From: Membranipora membranacea
Lineage: Eukaryota > Bryozoa > Gymnolaemata > Cheilostomatida > Membraniporidae
Direction: 5' to 3'
Assembly: GCA_914767715.1 (NCBI GenBank)
Contig: OU612066.1
Coordinates: forward strand, 37,362,283-37,426,282
Length of the DNA stretch: 64,000 bases
Below the pieces are notes generated by a model, which was given only the letters and a program-made list of their open reading frames with translations, was not told where the DNA came from and searched no databases. Positions 63,189-64,000 of this stretch are shown here, piece by piece (the stretch's first letter is position 1; each line of letters begins with the position of its first letter). The translations under genes were made by a program, and so were the position numbers.

Positions 63189-63670
63189 AGACTTAGTTTG
63201 AAGCTGCTATTTTGTATCACATTTTATTCTCCATATTTTATTCTATCAGGTGAGTGATTTTCAGCTTTAGAATCTAAAAAGTTATGGCCTCTCAAACTTC
63301 CAGGGTGATCACCTTCAATTGGCATTGGGATTCAGCTGGGTCTTTCATACCAGCAGGCAACGCCGCTACCATTGCACCACTAGGTTCAGCTCTGTGGCTT
63401 GTAGACATTATCGCTCAGCGATAGCGGCGTTGCCTGCATGACCACTTGGACCTGGGTTCGAGAGCCTCTATTCCCTGAGCATTTTGATCATCATCCTATC
63501 TATTAGTATATCATAATAAGTATTACACGTTGTGACATCCCACACGGTGTGCCAGCTGATTCTCAATGCCAATAGACTGCCGTCACTTTGGAAGTTTGAG
63601 AGGCCATAACTTCCTCAATATTTGGATTCCAAAGCTGGAAATCGCTCACATGATAGAATAGAATATGTCT
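63189..63670. mobile_element. TTAA-flanked foldback element, family 1 copy 2 (482 bp)
   Basis: Same family as 25683-26211: left arm AGACTTAGTTTGAAGCTGCT, shared GTTATGGCCTCTCAAACTTC, and the inverted right arm ending GTCT before TTAA (63671-63674). The right arm has lost about 40 bases that the other copy has before its terminus. The core carries two opposed tRNA-like fragments (CAGGCAACGCCGCTACCATT and GATAGCGGCGTTGCCTGCAT). Confidence 0.75.
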
Positions 63671-63674
63671 TTAA

Positions 63675-64000
63675 AGTGTACATAACAGACTCTACACCCC
63701 TACTCACTTTAGGACGCTTCCAAAAAGGTAGAATAGAGCTACAGCGGGGAAGGTGGGAAACTTCCCACCCTCCCCCACCGAACTTAGCTTGTCAAAACCG
63801 GCTACCGTTACCGGTAGGTACTAAACATAATAAATAAATATAAATAGTACCAAATGCGCAGCACATGTGGTTTGGCATGGCAATATTGAATTACTGTAGC
63901 ATAATCAAAAATTATAAATTTAAACCAAAACCTTGATTGCTCATAAGATGTATGCCGGTTTTTTATAACATAATTTTTTCGGGGAGTTGCTCTCCTGCTG
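63675..64000. other. Window end, no supported gene
   Basis: Contains a short hairpin (GGTGGGAAACTTCCCACC) near 63751-63770. Nothing else is recognised. Confidence 0.4.

Overview
The window is animal (metazoan) nuclear DNA. It is AT-rich, with many short exons bounded by GT/AG splice sites and introns full of repeats. It carries a 12-transmembrane adenylyl-cyclase-type protein, an interleukin-17-receptor (SEFIR) protein and a GB1/guanylate-binding-type GTPase. No bacterial or organellar signature is visible. The mix of families and the dense mobile elements fit an early-branching invertebrate such as a sponge, but the sequence does not fix the taxon.

Layout. Bases 1-4223 show no gene. Bases 4224-19273 (minus strand) hold a 13-exon IL-17-receptor-like gene that I could assemble in phase throughout (about 848 aa): signal peptide, ectodomain, one membrane span, split SEFIR domain and a serine-rich tail. 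Its start codon lies about 0.9 kb from the start of a plus-strand gene at 20208-51303, so the two are head-to-head and probably share a promoter region. The second gene has 29 coding exons, also in phase throughout (about 1951 aa). It has the full membrane adenylyl cyclase plan (6 TM, C1, 6 TM, C2), but the metal-binding aspartates of C1 and the key purine/catalytic residues of C2 are replaced, and C2 is followed by a serine/proline-rich tail of about 900 aa. I read it as a pseudo-cyclase, probably a scaffold or regulatory membrane protein. This is the most unusual item in the window.

Bases 51304-64000 are mostly repeats: a 0.8-kb hAT-type MITE with an 8-bp target duplication, a duplicated repeat with tRNA-like pieces that has been amplified in tandem, and a decayed 4.2-kb terminal-inverted-repeat transposon. 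The first two coding exons of a GB1-type GTPase (61531-62251) follow, then another foldback element. Introns of the two large genes hold two families of TTAA-flanked foldback elements, several hairpins, a 42-bp minisatellite (about 21 copies) and an 11-copy 48-bp repeat that multiplies a 5' splice site.

The receptor and the cyclase-like protein are both membrane signalling proteins in divergent orientation. Shared control is plausible, but it is inferred from layout only.
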